Origin: Verpa conica
Lineage: Eukaryota; Ascomycota; Pezizomycetes; Pezizales; Morchellaceae
NCBI GenBank assembly: GCA_033030425.1
Contig: JAUFSD010000018.1
Span: forward strand, 930,001-994,000
Direction: 5' to 3'
DNA: 64,000 nt
The notes beneath the pieces are model-generated. The model did no database searches. It worked only from the letters and a program-made list of their open reading frames with translations, and was not told where the DNA came from. Made by a program: the position numbers and the translations under genes. Positions 19,713-31,898 of the stretch are shown in pieces (within the stretch, counting starts at the first letter, position 1; the number at the start of each line of letters is the position of its first letter).

Positions 19713-22527
19713 CACTCTGAATAGGGAATTATATTGCATTTCTTTAGTCTTTTCATTTCTGAATTTATGATCTGAGTTTTCTTGTGGATTATCTTTTTTT
19801 TTCTTTTCTTTTTTTTTTTTTCCTGGTGTTTCTTCGGGGGGATCTTGTTCTAGCGGTTTCTATCTGTATGGTTTAATGTCCTTTTCTCTGTTTCTTTTGT
19901 AAATTTTTTCTATCTACATATAGGTGTTGGATGTCATAGCAGTTTTTAGTTATACTTTAGGGTTTACGTACGCGGTGTTTTTGCAAATGGGTGCATGTAT
20001 TATAAGAAGTTCAAATGAATTCATATGAGCACAAGGACCCTCCTCTCCCCCTTACTTTCCTTGTTCTTACTGGCTCATGTACCATACTACATTCAGCCGA
20101 AGGGTTATACATAGCATAAAACGAAGACTGCATAAGGGGGTGGTGAAGACAAAACTACATAGCACCCATGTCTAACCCCGGAGCATAGACAGATATGGAG
20201 GTAGATCGATACTCATGTAATTGTGAGACCAGACGCTATCAGGTGGGGGAGCGGGACGGGCCGATGACAGCTAGCCAATCTGCTGAAACAAAGATCTGGA
20301 CCGGTAGCAACCGCGCCCCACAATGCAATAAATTAATCCCCCCCCCTCGCTAAACCTTCCAATCATTGAAATAAAACGATGGTAGACTGCTAAGCCCTAG
20401 TTGGGGCTTATTACTATAAAAGATTTCTAGCGTTTAAGCTAGTTGCTACCGGTGCCAAACCCTTTCGAATTTCCCAATAGGGGACGCAGAGATTTTACTG
20501 ATCCTGGTAGAGGTAAGGAGGGGATGATAATAGGTTAGAGGTGAGGTTTTCATCGGGTATAGAGATCTGAATCTATGTGCTGTATATAGTATAATCGCCC
20601 TGTAAGAATATGGTTTTTGTGCAATATCATATTCTTATAGAGCAGTTATTCTTATAGGAAAGCACTGGTGCACATAAAATAATCCTTGTCTAGGTCGGAC
20701 TACATATTCTTATAGGGCGAATATTCTTATAGCTCGAATTTTTATAGGGCGATTGTACTGTAGTATAAGAATTTTATTAAAATTTCAATGAGCAGCTGAA
20801 AATATTCTTATATCATCGCCATGACCGTTGACTTAGTGTTTGCAACCAGCCTGCCTGAGTAGCATTTGTGGGTCTCCGGTTCTTGAAGGCTGATATATCC
20901 TACCGTGACCATAGCAGAAGTTTCAGAGTCATATCATAGTAGAGACGCCCTCGGGGGTCAGGCACAACAGTAGGGGAGCTGCTCTGCTTAGGCTCTAATG
21001 TGGGATATATATGCCCAGCTTCAAGATTCGCGTTGGCTTCAACGGCTATTGAATAGACTGTAGCCTGGTCTAGGAAGTCTACTTTGTATAAGTAACTTTC
21101 TGAACCCGCTAGGCGTTTAGGCGAGGCTATATAATAAGGTGCTGTGCTTGGATTAAGATGTCACCTGACATAGTGGGTCATGTGTGTACTAGGTAGAAGT
21201 GAAGAATTCCCTCATTAGTAGGTTTAGGAGGAGGTCATAGGTAGCTGCTGCCTGGACTAGGCAGTTGCAGTAACTGCGTGTTTTGTAACTTGCGAGTGCT
21301 TGAACGTGACGCTATCAGAGTATGACTGTGTCGAGTGACCAACTGTGCTACATGATAGGAGGGTAACTGGAGAAAACTTACCCTGCAAACACTAGCCAAG
21401 CCGGGACTTCTGCCCTGGGACCTGCTCATATGACTTGGGCAAATACATACTATTCTCGAGTACACGTGCACTACTCCCAGCTCCGATTCTCTATCTGTAC
21501 TCTATTACAGTGACCTGTAGCATTGGGGTTTCATTACCAATATAATTGGTATGGAGTGTTTACACTTGTTGCTGCATGAGGTATATACTAATCTAGACCG
21601 TTTTTACCCGCTGCGCCACGGTCATAAAGACAATAGGTGTGGCAAACCCGTGACCTCCATGCTCAGCCCTCTTCAAGGCCGGAGACACGTGGGCGATACA
21701 TTCGCCTACGTTGAATAGGCGTTAATGCATACAACATGTAGGTACATTTTTATTTTGCAACTCAGGCGTATGATAGGAATTCTCGACTGACCGGGCTGGG
21801 GTCTACCGGCAGACAGCAGGAATCATTCTCGAGAATAAGAATCTGCAGTTTTGAGTTTTCGGATGATCATCAGGACGCGTCCTTCCTGACGTGGGGGGGG
21901 CGCTAGGACCTTTGGGTGAGATCGACATTCCCGTTGCAGTCAACAGCACACCTATTTTGGACGCAGCGGTGTGTTTGTGTGGCTGGAAGAGGGTGGTTCC
22001 GCCAAGAGTTGTCGTTAGGTCCTCTAGACCTTCCAGAAAATCGGTCCCAACCTGAAGAGCCTCCTCTGTCAGGAACACCACCACAGAAAAGCCACCGCTA
22101 CCCAAGCACAGCTATCTCGACGTCGTAAGCCCTGAAGTGCCCCAGCGAGAACCTCTACCCCCATCAACCATCAACCACCAACAATAATCATCAAGCAATC
22201 ACGGATACGACACTCTGGCCTGTGCAGAATAGGGGATCTCATCTAAACGACTCCACTTCTCCTGGGTTCTCTTCCTCTGGGAATCCACCACCCACCAACT
22301 ACCCAACCACCCGCCCACCCCTTGTGCACAGCGAAGCTTGTGAGAGACACACCCATCCAAGGTCAACCCTTCTAATATCATCACGGGCATCGACTATCGA
22401 ATTCTATACATCCTTTTGTTTGTTCCGCTGGATCGGCTCTCAGTCAGATACCTCTTTCATCACTAGCTGTTGGAGTTATATTTAGCTCTTCCATCTCCTT
22501 CATATACTCTACGTTCTAAGTACAACC
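19713..22527. other. Gene-free interval with one MITE (2.8 kb)
   Basis: T-rich sequence at 19730-19920 suits the 3' end of the orphan gene. A CTATAAGAAT-type MITE lies at 20587-20760 (separate entry). The right part (about 22100-22527) is CA/CT-rich and probably the long 5' leader of the 5-phosphatase gene. No other gene is supported. Confidence 0.5.
20587..20760. mobile_element. MITE, CTATAAGAAT type, TA target site
   Basis: The right end reads inward as TA then CAGTACAATCGCCCTATAAA, and the left end reads TA then TAGTATAATCGCCCTGTAAG, giving terminal inverted repeats of about 25 bp flanked by TA on both sides. The interior repeats ATTCTTATAG several times in both orientations. CAGT ends with TA duplications are those of the Tc1/mariner/pogo superfamily. 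There is no transposase frame, so it is non-autonomous. Confidence 0.7.
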
Positions 22528-25500
22528 ATGCAAGAAAACGCCGAAGATGATACACCACCCGTGAGATCCTCCTCTCCAAGTCCTGCGACACACATTTGAT
22601 TGTTTCAATTTACTTCCTACCCCAGCATCTTGCTAACTAACCGTTGCTAGGCCTCCGTTTCCTCGCTGCGCTCACGGTTTGAGCAAATGACTTCTTCTAA
22701 ACTACACCAATCCGCAGCCTCCGAAGCACCGAAACCACTCAGACCTGCACACACAGGAACCGACCCATTTAGGGAACCCCACGAAAGTAGCTTCTCGGCA
22801 CGAGCATCCCTCGATATTCCCCGTGAACTCTACTCTGGTAGCTCTACCGCACCTCGAGGTGGCCCCGTGAAGAAGTCCTACCGCGAATATCTCTCTGCGA
22901 CAGTCCCCAGCCGACTGGGTAGCCCTCGCCAGCGACCACTATCAATGCACAGTACCTTCTCGCCGCCGCCGCGCTCACCTCCGACATTTCGTGTGGAATC
23001 GCCAAGATGTTCCTTAAACCCACTAAACTTAGATGCCCGGGATATTTCTCCGGAACGACCAGTACCCGCATCCGCGATCCTACATACGCCGTCGCCTAAT
23101 TCTAATACGAGCTATAAAATTCCAAGCCGTGGGAGTACCCCCTCGCCTAATAATGAGAAGCGCGCTCCGCCCCCACCCCCGGTGACTTCGGTAAGGCTCG
23201 TGCGACCGACACCGGCGGCATCCTGTTTTGATGATCAGCCGAATTTCGATCGGAGGCCTAGTCTGCCGAATAATGTAGCGGTGAGACGAGCGCCGCTGAG
23301 CCCAGCCCTACAGGTTCTGCAGGATTATCCAGTGGGAACTGAGATAATTGCTCCCCCGATCCCAGCAAGAGCATCCAAGCCGAAGATTGGTAGTAAGCCC
23401 TCGATACCTCCGAAAAATACAAGGCCAGAATTCGCCGCTGCTGCTTTGGCGGCGCCGACAACTTCTTCAGAGGAACGAGTATCGCCATTTAGCACACCTC
23501 CGTCGAGCGCCAACAATTCACCAAGTAGATCCGATAATGAGTCGACTTCACGGCCAAAGATACAGGGAACTATTACCACCAACCTTGCACACTTTGCACC
23601 CCCGCCAGTAAATCGTAATACTCCGAATATTAATGCCGCCCGTGAGAGGAATGGGATTGATGCACGAGTGAGCAAACCGGCACCCCCACCCCCGCCGAGG
23701 ATGTCGAGGGAAGAGGTTAGGCCGCGAATGAAGTTTGAAGACTCTCTCCGGGGACAGCGGACATCATTGGATGAGGCGGGTTTGAGACCGGATTTGCCGC
23801 CAAGGCCAAACGGAGGTATGATTGGTGGGATCAAGGCCAGGGTTCCAAGCTTGAGGGGACGAAGCTATTCGCCACCTCGAGTACATGCTGAGCCTGCTAC
23901 TCAAGAGCGACCTGTACCTACGCAATCAACCTTTCTTCCTCCACCACAAAGACTTGGAGCTAAGAATCAGTCACCTACGCGGCAGTTATCACTTGCTAAC
24001 AGGGCTTCCCTCGGAGGTCCAACTACAAGTACTGACGATATGTATACGGACGATTCGGATGAGGGGACTGACGACCAATCTGCGCTGAGTGAGTATCCGG
24101 ATTCCTCACAAGCAAATAGGAGACTTCCATGCTTTAAGAGTGGGGTTCGGGAGATCCTGTGTAAGTCTGATGTTCGGTTATTTGCTGTGTGTGGACAGTA
24201 CGTATGCACAGCTAGCCACACAACAAACGTTTGGAACATAGAGTCAGGGAATTGCATAATGTCACTCAACCATAGCGAAGGTACACGGATAACAGCAATC
24301 GCTTTTAAGCCTTCGGTAAGAGTTCAAGACGAGGGTCGACAACTGTGGCTTGGGACCTCACATGGCGAGTTGCTAGAAGTGGATATTCCTAGTCAACGGA
24401 TAGTTGATTCCCGGACAAGTGCACACATCAAGAAGGAGGTTGTCCAGATCCATCGCTGCGGGTATGAACTATGGACGCTTGATGAAGGTGGGAAGCTACA
24501 GGTGTGGGCGCCGGATTTGAATGGTGTACCAAACCTGAAGAATTCACCAACGACTTTTAGGATCCCGAATAAGTATACATTCTCACTCGTTGTTGATGGG
24601 TTGTTGTGGGTTGGCGCAGGGAAGACGGTACATGTGTATCAACCTAGTACAGATTCGAATATACCTTTCAACCTGACAGCACGACCATTAGCGCCTACCA
24701 AACCGACTGGCGATATTACCTGTGGAGCGGTGGTGAATAGTGAGCCAGATAAAGTCTATTTTGGGCACTCCGATGGAAAAGTATCAATCTATTCACGATC
24801 TCAGCTTATATGCACAGATGTTATCGGAATTTCACTATACAAGATCAACTCGATGAGTGGTGTTGGAGATTATCTATGGGCTGGGTTTAAAACAGGGATG
24901 ATCTACGTCTATGATGTCCGCTCGAAGCCATGGCGGGTCTTAAAAGATTGGAAGTGCGTAAATGGGCCAGTAGTAGAAGTCATCGCCGATCGGACAAGTA
25001 TCTGGAAAACTGGCCGTCTTCAGGTCTTGTCACTTGGTGTGGATAATGTTATCCGACTTTGGGATGGAATGTTGGAGGATGATTGGCTGGAAGGAGAGAT
25101 GCAGAAGCGCGATGTCGAGTTCTGTTCTTTCCGTGAGATGAAGGCTCTAATCTGTACCTGGAATGCCGGCGCCAGTAAACCACAGGACCTGCTCAAAGGC
25201 GAGGACGATAGAGTGTTTTTAGAAAATGTCCTGAGTAGCGTTGACTCTCCTGACATCATCGTTTTCGGGTTTCAAGAACTTGTTGATTTAGAGAACAAAA
25301 AACTCACCGCAAAAACTCTACTTAAAGGTGGGAAAAAGAAAAAAGCAGCGGACCGCCAGGAACACATGTCCCATCAGTACCGTCTTTGGCAACAGCAACT
25401 CACCAAGTCAATTGAAACCTATATGCCCCGCGACCAACCCTATGTCCTCCTACACGCGGCAAACCTTGTCGGTTTATTCACCTGCATCTTCGTTAAATCT

Positions 25501-26410
25501 GCTGAACGCCACTCTATCCGAAATGTTTGTGCATCAACCGTCAAGTGTGGTCTTGGGGGCTTCCATGGGAATAAAGGTGCCCTTATCATACGTTTCTTAC
25601 TCGACGATTCTTCTCTTTGTTTTATCAATTGTCATCTTGCAGCTGGCCAATCTCATACTATATCCCGCAATAACGATATCGCGGCTATCCTCGAATCTTC
25701 TAGTCTACCAGCGGAACCGAGTGCTACAGCTAGAACTGATATCTTCGTCGGTGGTGGAGACGGGAGCATGATTCTTGACCATGAGATCTGTATCCTCAAT
25801 GGGGACCTCAACTACCGCATCGACATGCATCGCGACAGTGTAATCCACAAATCTAAAAACAATGAACTCGCTTCACTCCTAGAACGAGACCAACTCCTCA
25901 TGGAGCGTAAGCGAAACCCTGGTTTCCGGTTACGTGCATTTAACGAATCTCCAATAACCTTCCGCCCGACGTATAAATACGATGTTGGAACCGATACCTA
26001 TGATTCTTCCGAGAAGAAGCGGGCTCCAGCTTGGTGCGATAGGTTACTATATAGAGGGTTAGGCAAAGTGAAGCAGTTGGAGTATAGGCGGTGGGAGGTG
26101 AGGGCGAGTGACCATAGGCCAGTCACGGGTGTATTTGCGTTGAGGTTGAAGACAGTGGATCAGACGCTGAGGAAGAAAGTATGGAAGAAATGCTGTGATA
26201 GATATGAGGAGGTGAGGAGTAGGCATGTTTGGGAGGCTAAGTATGTATACTCCATCTAGACGAAGCGACACTTGGAAGCTAACATAGTTTTGCTATAGGA
26301 TGGACTTTCTAGTAAATGTATGCGGGTATGCTGTTGAGGACGCTCAACGGACGTTGGGCAAGGAGGAGGGGATGGTGGATGCTGTTGAGAGTTTGCAGGC
26401 TGGGCTATAG
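22528..26410 (+). CDS. WD40-type inositol polyphosphate 5-phosphatase (1244 aa)
   Basis: There are three exons: 22528-22560, 22651-26240 and 26299-26410. Intron 1 has a GCTAAC branch site and TAG acceptor; intron 2 has GTATGT and ends CTATAG. All joins keep frame, giving 1244 aa. Residues 1-480 are Pro/Ser-rich and disordered (runs such as PPPPPPR). About 490-830 is a WD40-like propeller (VWNIESGNCIMSLNHS; LWVGAGKTVHVY; VIRLWDGML). About 838-1170 is the endonuclease/exonuclease/phosphatase-fold 5-phosphatase: CTWNAGA, GFQELVD, NGDLNYRI (about 1060), PAWCDRLLYRG (about 1137) and SDHRPV (about 1163). It should remove the 5-phosphate from PI(4,5)P2, PIP3 or soluble inositol phosphates. The WD40 plus 5-phosphatase order resembles plant FRA3/5PTase12-14 and conserved fungal proteins. 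Without exon 3 the C-terminus would be misread after KYVYSI. Confidence 0.92.
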
Positions 26411-27551
26411 TTGCTTACGGTGTTGACAGGTCATCATCTACCAGAATGCGGTGGGAGTTGCGGGTGTATGTGTAATAATTTCTTTTTACTTCTTATTTCG
26501 TGTGCAATTCTTGTTACGCAGGTTTATACAAGGGGAGTTGGAGTCTATTATCATAGCTATTATCTTTTTTTGTTTGGGTTCGTGAAGCGAGTTAATGGGC
26601 GCGTATTCAAGGTTTTTTGTTTTTTTTTACATTTTTGGCTCTAGGGAATTGTTGCGAGGGGATCTGAGAGTGGCATTTGTGAGAAGGAGATGAGTACATA
26701 AATAAGATTGCTTAACATATCACCTTTTGCTCTTACGAACTTGGGTGCGGTTAATAGCTGTAAGGGTCTAGGCCTGCTTTTCAAAGTTCTGTTGGGTATT
26801 ATTAATTAGTGGGTTTCGGGTAGAGTGGTTAATTTGAATAGTTTCTTTGTAGCCTTTGTGATAGGTAATTAGTGGTAATGATAATAGAATCAACATTTTG
26901 TCTTAAGTGCAAGTGACATATCATGAAGTTAATTACTTTGCTTTTTAACGTCCGGTGGCTCTACAATCATATAAAATAGGGAATTTTTTCGGTGTGGAAG
27001 TTTCTATGGGGGCTCACTAGATAGTTCTCTAGACTATTTTTTTATAAATTAGAACTGTGAGGTGGATGTCTGGTTCTAGATTCTTATTGGTCTGGTCTTC
27101 TAGCCTGCTATCCCTAATTAGGTAGCGAGTGATCTGCCATGAAGCATACTCAGAGTAGCATGTTTCAAGTGGCTTTGGATCACTCAGAGTAAGCTTGAGC
27201 ACAGACTTTGCTGCAAGGGTTAGATAAACATCAACTCTGCGGTACCGAGATCGCCTCGGGAGTGTGTCGCGTAGATCATACGTCACATAACTGTTGTAAG
27301 ATCTACGTCACCACACCCAACACCACGGCAATGATATTTCTTATTACGCCCCAGGACTTCCCTAAATAAAAAAGAGACCAGATTATAATGGATCCCCAGA
27401 AATCTCGTCTACTATTAAAACTCTGGAGCCGATCCTACACAAGCTTTAAGTCTCTACAGCTGCTTCCACGTACCCTGTAACTAGAGCCCACCCATTAATC
27501 TGACCTTTATAACGTCTAACAACCTATAGATATTTCTCAACTACTTCCCCA
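26411..27551. other. Intergenic spacer (1.1 kb)
   Basis: This contains the 3' flank of the 5-phosphatase gene (T-rich at 26560-26640) and the upstream region of the GFA gene. A minus-strand frame of 85 codons at 27029-27286 has no recognisable content and is not called. Confidence 0.45.
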
Positions 27552-28288
27552 ATGTCCAACGAATCAGAAAAACATGAAAATTCACACGATACCAGCGATA
27601 TGTCACCCTCCAATAAACAACAAGTCCATCGCAATCGGATGAACCGTCCCCCTTACTCCCTCGACCCCGATTCGCCACCTTTCAAAGCCCTCTACGATGG
27701 CTCCTGCTTCTGCAAGAAGGTCAAATTCCAGATATCCCGAGAGAAGCCACTACAAGCAAAGTTCTGCCATTGTGGTGGATGCCAACTCTTACACGGAGCA
27801 CCATTCCAATGGGTACGCTTTTTGCGCCTAAGCAGGGAATATTAATATTAATAGTAATAGCTAACATCCAGGGGGGCACACAGGCGGCGATATTCAACAA
27901 AGAAGATGTCCACTTCACGCAAGGGGAGGAACAGTTGATATATTGGAATTCACCGGAGAAGAGCCAGGAGTATATTCTCCCGTGTAAGGTGTCTTGTAAG
28001 ACTTGTAGAACGCCGATTATGGATGAAGGGAGGAATATGTTATTGCTTTTCCCGACGTTGATTCATTTTAAGGATGCGAAGCATAAGAGGATGTTTCACC
28101 CTAGGTATGTGTGGTTTCAGGATGCGTGGAGTCAGTGCTGACTGTGGTGAGCTCATAGTTGTCATATATTTTATTCGAGGAGGGCGATTGATGTGCCGGA
28201 TGGGTTACCGAAGTGGACTGAGCATAAGGATTCTAGTGAGTTGATGCCGGAGACGATGGTTGAGGAGCATGGAGAGACGAATATTTGA
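27552..28288 (+). CDS. GFA / CENP-V family zinc protein (203 aa)
   Basis: There are three exons: 27552-27812, 27884-28104 and 28159-28288 (introns of 71 and 54 nt, GTACGC..CACAG and GTATGT..CATAG). The three-exon join is needed to get the complete fold. The family is the GFA (glutathione-dependent formaldehyde-activating) fold, a beta-sandwich that binds zinc through clustered cysteines. Visible ligands are GSCFCKKV, CHCGGC and CKTCRTP. The C-terminal exon gives the typical ending CHIFYSRRAIDVPDGLPKWT. The first cluster is followed by the usual long hydrophilic segment. True formaldehyde activation is proven only for a few bacterial members; fungal paralogues are mostly uncharacterised and some act in secondary metabolism or detoxification. 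The leader before the GFA core (residues 1-45) is hydrophilic, and no organelle signal is obvious. Confidence 0.88.
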
Positions 28289-28831
28289 AATGGGGCTGTA
28301 GTTAAGGGGAATAATAAATCAATCACATCGTAGGTTTATTCATTAAGAATAGTGCTAGGAGTATCTCTTATATAAATTTAGCGTTTCTGGGATAGAGATA
28401 TTACTAAACAAGCTTTATATGCATGACATAGCGGGCAGACAAGGGTCACGTATAAGGGGGCACAGGAAAACGCGGGGTACTCGTGCTGATAACGTCAGCT
28501 TACATTCTCACCTTAAAACCAATTCGAAGCGGTCTTTACATCTGTCGCATAGTTCAAATAGCCTCTAATTAACTCCAAGGCCACCTTCCTCTCAAACATC
28601 TACGCATCCTAGGTCATCTACATCGCACATATTGGTTAGTTCTCAACTCATTAAATAACATCTAGTTTTCAGTTTAACTTACAAAGTATTAGATGTAAAA
28701 CGTCGTTCTTGGAATATTTCTCAGCACTAGTGTAACTGGGATCGTATCGAGGAAACCACTGCGCATCTAGGGACCATCCCACCACGAGCCTACGAGTATA
28801 TTTTAAAACCCTTGTGATAAGGACACCTAGA
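28289..28831. other. Intergenic spacer (540 bp)
   Basis: This spacer lies between the GFA gene and the racemase-like gene, both on the plus strand, so it holds a 3' end and a promoter. No motif stands out. Confidence 0.4.
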
Positions 28832-29536
28832 ATGAAAGTTTTAGGGCTTATTGGCAGGATAAGCTGGGAATCGACAGTCATCTATTACCAGCTTGTCAAC
28901 CGTCGAGTACGCGAGAAATTAGGAGGATTGAATTCCTCTCGATGTATCATCTACTCTTTCGATTTTGCAGAAATCGAAGCCTTGCAAGTAGCAGGCAATT
29001 GGGATCAAGCAGCAATCTTGATGGGGGAGGCAGCTGCTAGTCTCAAGGATGGTGGTGCCGAAGGCATCGTCATTTACGCCAACACGATGCATAAACTAGT
29101 GATCGCAGTTGAGTTAAGCGGCGGGTTACCTCTCATTCATATTGTCGATTCAGCGGCGGAGCGAATAAAGCAAGGAGAATTTAGTCGGGTGGGGTTATTA
29201 GGTACGCGCTACACTATAGAGGAGGATTTCTACAAGAAGCGTCTCGTCGAGAAATACGGCTTTGAAGTAATTATCCCTGAGGGATCGGATCGAACTACCG
29301 TTCACGATATCATCTATGATGAGTTATGCCATGGTGTTACCACGGAGAAATCTCATGGGGCCTATATTGAGGTCGTTAATCGGCTTGTGAAGGTCGGGGC
29401 CGAGTGTATAATTCTGGGGTGTACTGAGATAGGCCTTCTGCTTAAGAGCGATGATATAGAATTGCCTTTGTTCGATACGGCAGCTATTCATGCTGAAGTA
29501 GCAGCGGACTGGGCGATGTATACTTCTGAGAGTTAG
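28832..29536 (+). CDS. Aspartate/glutamate racemase family protein with altered catalytic site (234 aa)
   Basis: The 234-residue, intronless protein matches the aspartate racemase/YgeA-type family along its whole length (LIGRISWESTVIYYQ, GGLNSSRCI, NTMHKL, GLLGTRYT, ILGCTEIGLLL). These enzymes invert the alpha-carbon of amino acids with a pair of cysteines. The C-terminal cysteine is present (about C197 in ILGCTE). The N-terminal one is not: where the family has C-T-N-T-M-H-K, this protein has Y-A-N-T-M-H-K (about Y82). The usual GGMSWEST loop reads GRISWEST. The start is the ATG at 28832, which begins directly at the family N-terminus. The family is mainly bacterial, so the gene may have come by transfer. 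With one catalytic cysteine missing it may be inactive, act by a one-base mechanism, or be decaying, although the frame is intact. Confidence 0.85.
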   Translation: MKVLGLIGRISWESTVIYYQLVNRRVREKLGGLNSSRCIIYSFDFAEIEALQVAGNWDQAAILMGEAAASLKDGGAEGIVIYANTMHKLVIAVELSGGLPLIHIVDSAAERIKQGEFSRVGLLGTRYTIEEDFYKKRLVEKYGFEVIIPEGSDRTTVHDIIYDELCHGVTTEKSHGAYIEVVNRLVKVGAECIILGCTEIGLLLKSDDIELPLFDTAAIHAEVAADWAMYTSES

Positions 29537-31860
29537 GGTATTGAAGTCCTACTATGTATCGACTTGTTAAGATCTTATGCGTGGTGTTGGCTATAGGAAG
29601 GGGAAGGTTAGAGGATACTAGTTTTAAGCTCATATTCCCTCTTCGTACTTCATTCTCGCTTTGTCAAATTTGTAATTAGCCATAGAAAATGATGTGATCC
29701 CCACCTCATTAGTTTCTGTTAGACACCCTAACCCTATTTTATTATCTCGACTTTATATGAGCCGTAAGTATCCAATTTTCCGGATCGGGATTATAAAAAC
29801 TTTCCATATCTGAGTAATTAAGCCAGGAGTTTATTCTTCGCCAATATTCCCTCGTGCCCGATATTGGAAACACTATTCGACGATTTCTCTAGACTTTGAT
29901 CTTAGTATGTAGCATTCCTCGATCTGTCGGGTGTTTTTTTTCGTAAATGAATACGAGAATATTTAGCGCATCCAGTCATTTAAAATTTAAAGTTGGTGTT
30001 TTCCTCCTTATTCTTCAGCTGTAGATCCTAGAAATGTGCGTACTGTGTACTACCTTAAAGACGGTGTTAATTTGACCGAATAACCCGAGAAACAAGCCAT
30101 ATACACCCTCACAGAAATCCTTTAGTAAAGGACATGTCCCCCTGTACGTCTAGTACAAGTAAACCGGAGTATCCCTTCTAGTCCTCGTATACATATACCT
30201 AATTGTCCGATTTTGAGCGATTTTGTAACTTCCCTTGCGGGCACAGCATGTTGCTTGGGACCGACTAAAAGTTGTAATTTATTGAGGCTAGCTCCGGCTC
30301 CGTGATCGGCGCTTACTAGGCCATAGGCTGTATTGGGTTTTGTGTTTCCATTAATTAACCTTATTAATTAGGAAGAAAGGGATTTAGTTTCGGTAACACC
30401 TATTGTTACTACCGAGCTTAACACTTTAAAAATCCAATCTTGTAAGTATGTCGGACTTCTTGCTTAGTCGAAGGGTCTGTTCGTACGGCGACATACAGGG
30501 CTATATCTCCAACAAGTTGGAATATATTCCCTCACTGGACCAGTTCTCAAATTAGGGTCTATCAGCTGAACAAAAATTCATTGAAAACAGTAGGTTTAGG
30601 AATTCACCTTTTCAGCGTAGAAAAAAAGCTCTCTATCGAAGCTGCCTTCCTATTCTGTTTATATCCTTGTGTAACCGAGTGGTCCTGTGGGGGAAGTACG
30701 ATCCATGCAAGATCGATGATCACATAGCCAACTGCGTTGCTGGGTTTGAAATGCTAGTAGATTTTTCCGCGCTTTCAGATGCTGAGTAGATCAGTGCATG
30801 TCCTCTCTTGGGTGGGGTTTGTAGCTACTGGCCGCTCCTGCATAACTCTGTGAGCCGGGTAATGGCTAGTCGGGTAATGGCTAGTGCGAGAGAAAGCTGC
30901 CGATTGTGAGTAGTGAGATTGTCCGTACTGGTGGCTTTATCTAGTGTGCGTTATACACCTATCGTAATTCTATTGCTGTTGTTTGTAAGGTAGGCATATA
31001 TGTACCTTTAGAGCGTGGACGGATATCGCTAAGCATGGTAAGGAAGGCGTGGGCACCATTATGGGCTGATTAGACTAATAAAACGAAACAAGACCTTTAG
31101 TTCTAGGAAGAGGTTATTGACGAAGTATTGAATTTGGTAGCCCTTTATCTTGGGTAGATGTCAGCTAGTTTTAATTGTAGATTGGCAAAGATGGCATCAA
31201 AGACCTTGCTAACAAAAAAATGGTTTATATTATTGCTGCACTCTTATAATTTCATATCTCTGATAGAATAGAGAAAAAAAATAAAATTTTCTCCAGTTAA
31301 ATCCTCGAATGGTATTAAAGCGAGCTGGTTAAGATTGGTGTTGAGAGTAACTTGTCGAAACTGAGGGAAGACGACTAACCCCAAAAGTAATAGTCGGGTT
31401 GATATAAAAGGCAGAATGATTAGGGAGTTTACTTGTCGAATTGTGAGTCTGTGGAAAACCCAGAGTTCTCCTGGAACTATCTGCTATGTTCCTGCGCTAA
31501 AGAGTCGAGTATCGTCCGTGATGGTAACACTACCTGCTATAACAGCCGCCTTCACGGAACGTTCGATACTTACTCCCGCTGCAATGATAGGATCGTGTTG
31601 CCTTGCCTGGGATTGATGAGTCTGTAATTTCGGTTTATTAAATTGTTGGATTACAAAGTATATGGTGCGATCAGGTGGACTAAGAGAGGCGGAGGTAGCG
31701 CTAGAAATTAAGGAATGAGGGGTTGCCTATAATTTAGATGGGGGAAGGGCTTTCAGGATGGCGGAAGAACGGGTGGGACAACTAGCGAAACCCGGTGGGG
31801 AGACTGACAGCTTTGTTGGAGATGCCGACGGATAATCAGACAGTTCTGTTCTGGGGAATG

Positions 31861-31898
31861 GTGCGCAGCAAAAGCAACCATTGGGGCTGGGCACGGGA
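31861..31898. repeat. Dispersed repeat fragment shared with 63203-63253
   Basis: The stretch CAGCAAAAGCAACCATTGGG plus GCTGGGCACG is found again, in opposite orientation, near the right end of the window, where it forms part of a hairpin. This identifies a dispersed repeat, possibly a terminus of a mobile element. The limits of this copy are unclear. Confidence 0.55.

Noticed and set aside
23325..23834. 169-codon minus-strand frame
   Set aside because: Antisense to the Pro/Ser-rich N-terminus of the 5-phosphatase; Gly/Leu-rich content is what reversed Pro-rich codons give.
29720..29740. Telomere-like CCTAACCCTA pieces (also near 52686)
   Set aside because: Only one and a half units at each place; not a telomere or an interstitial array.
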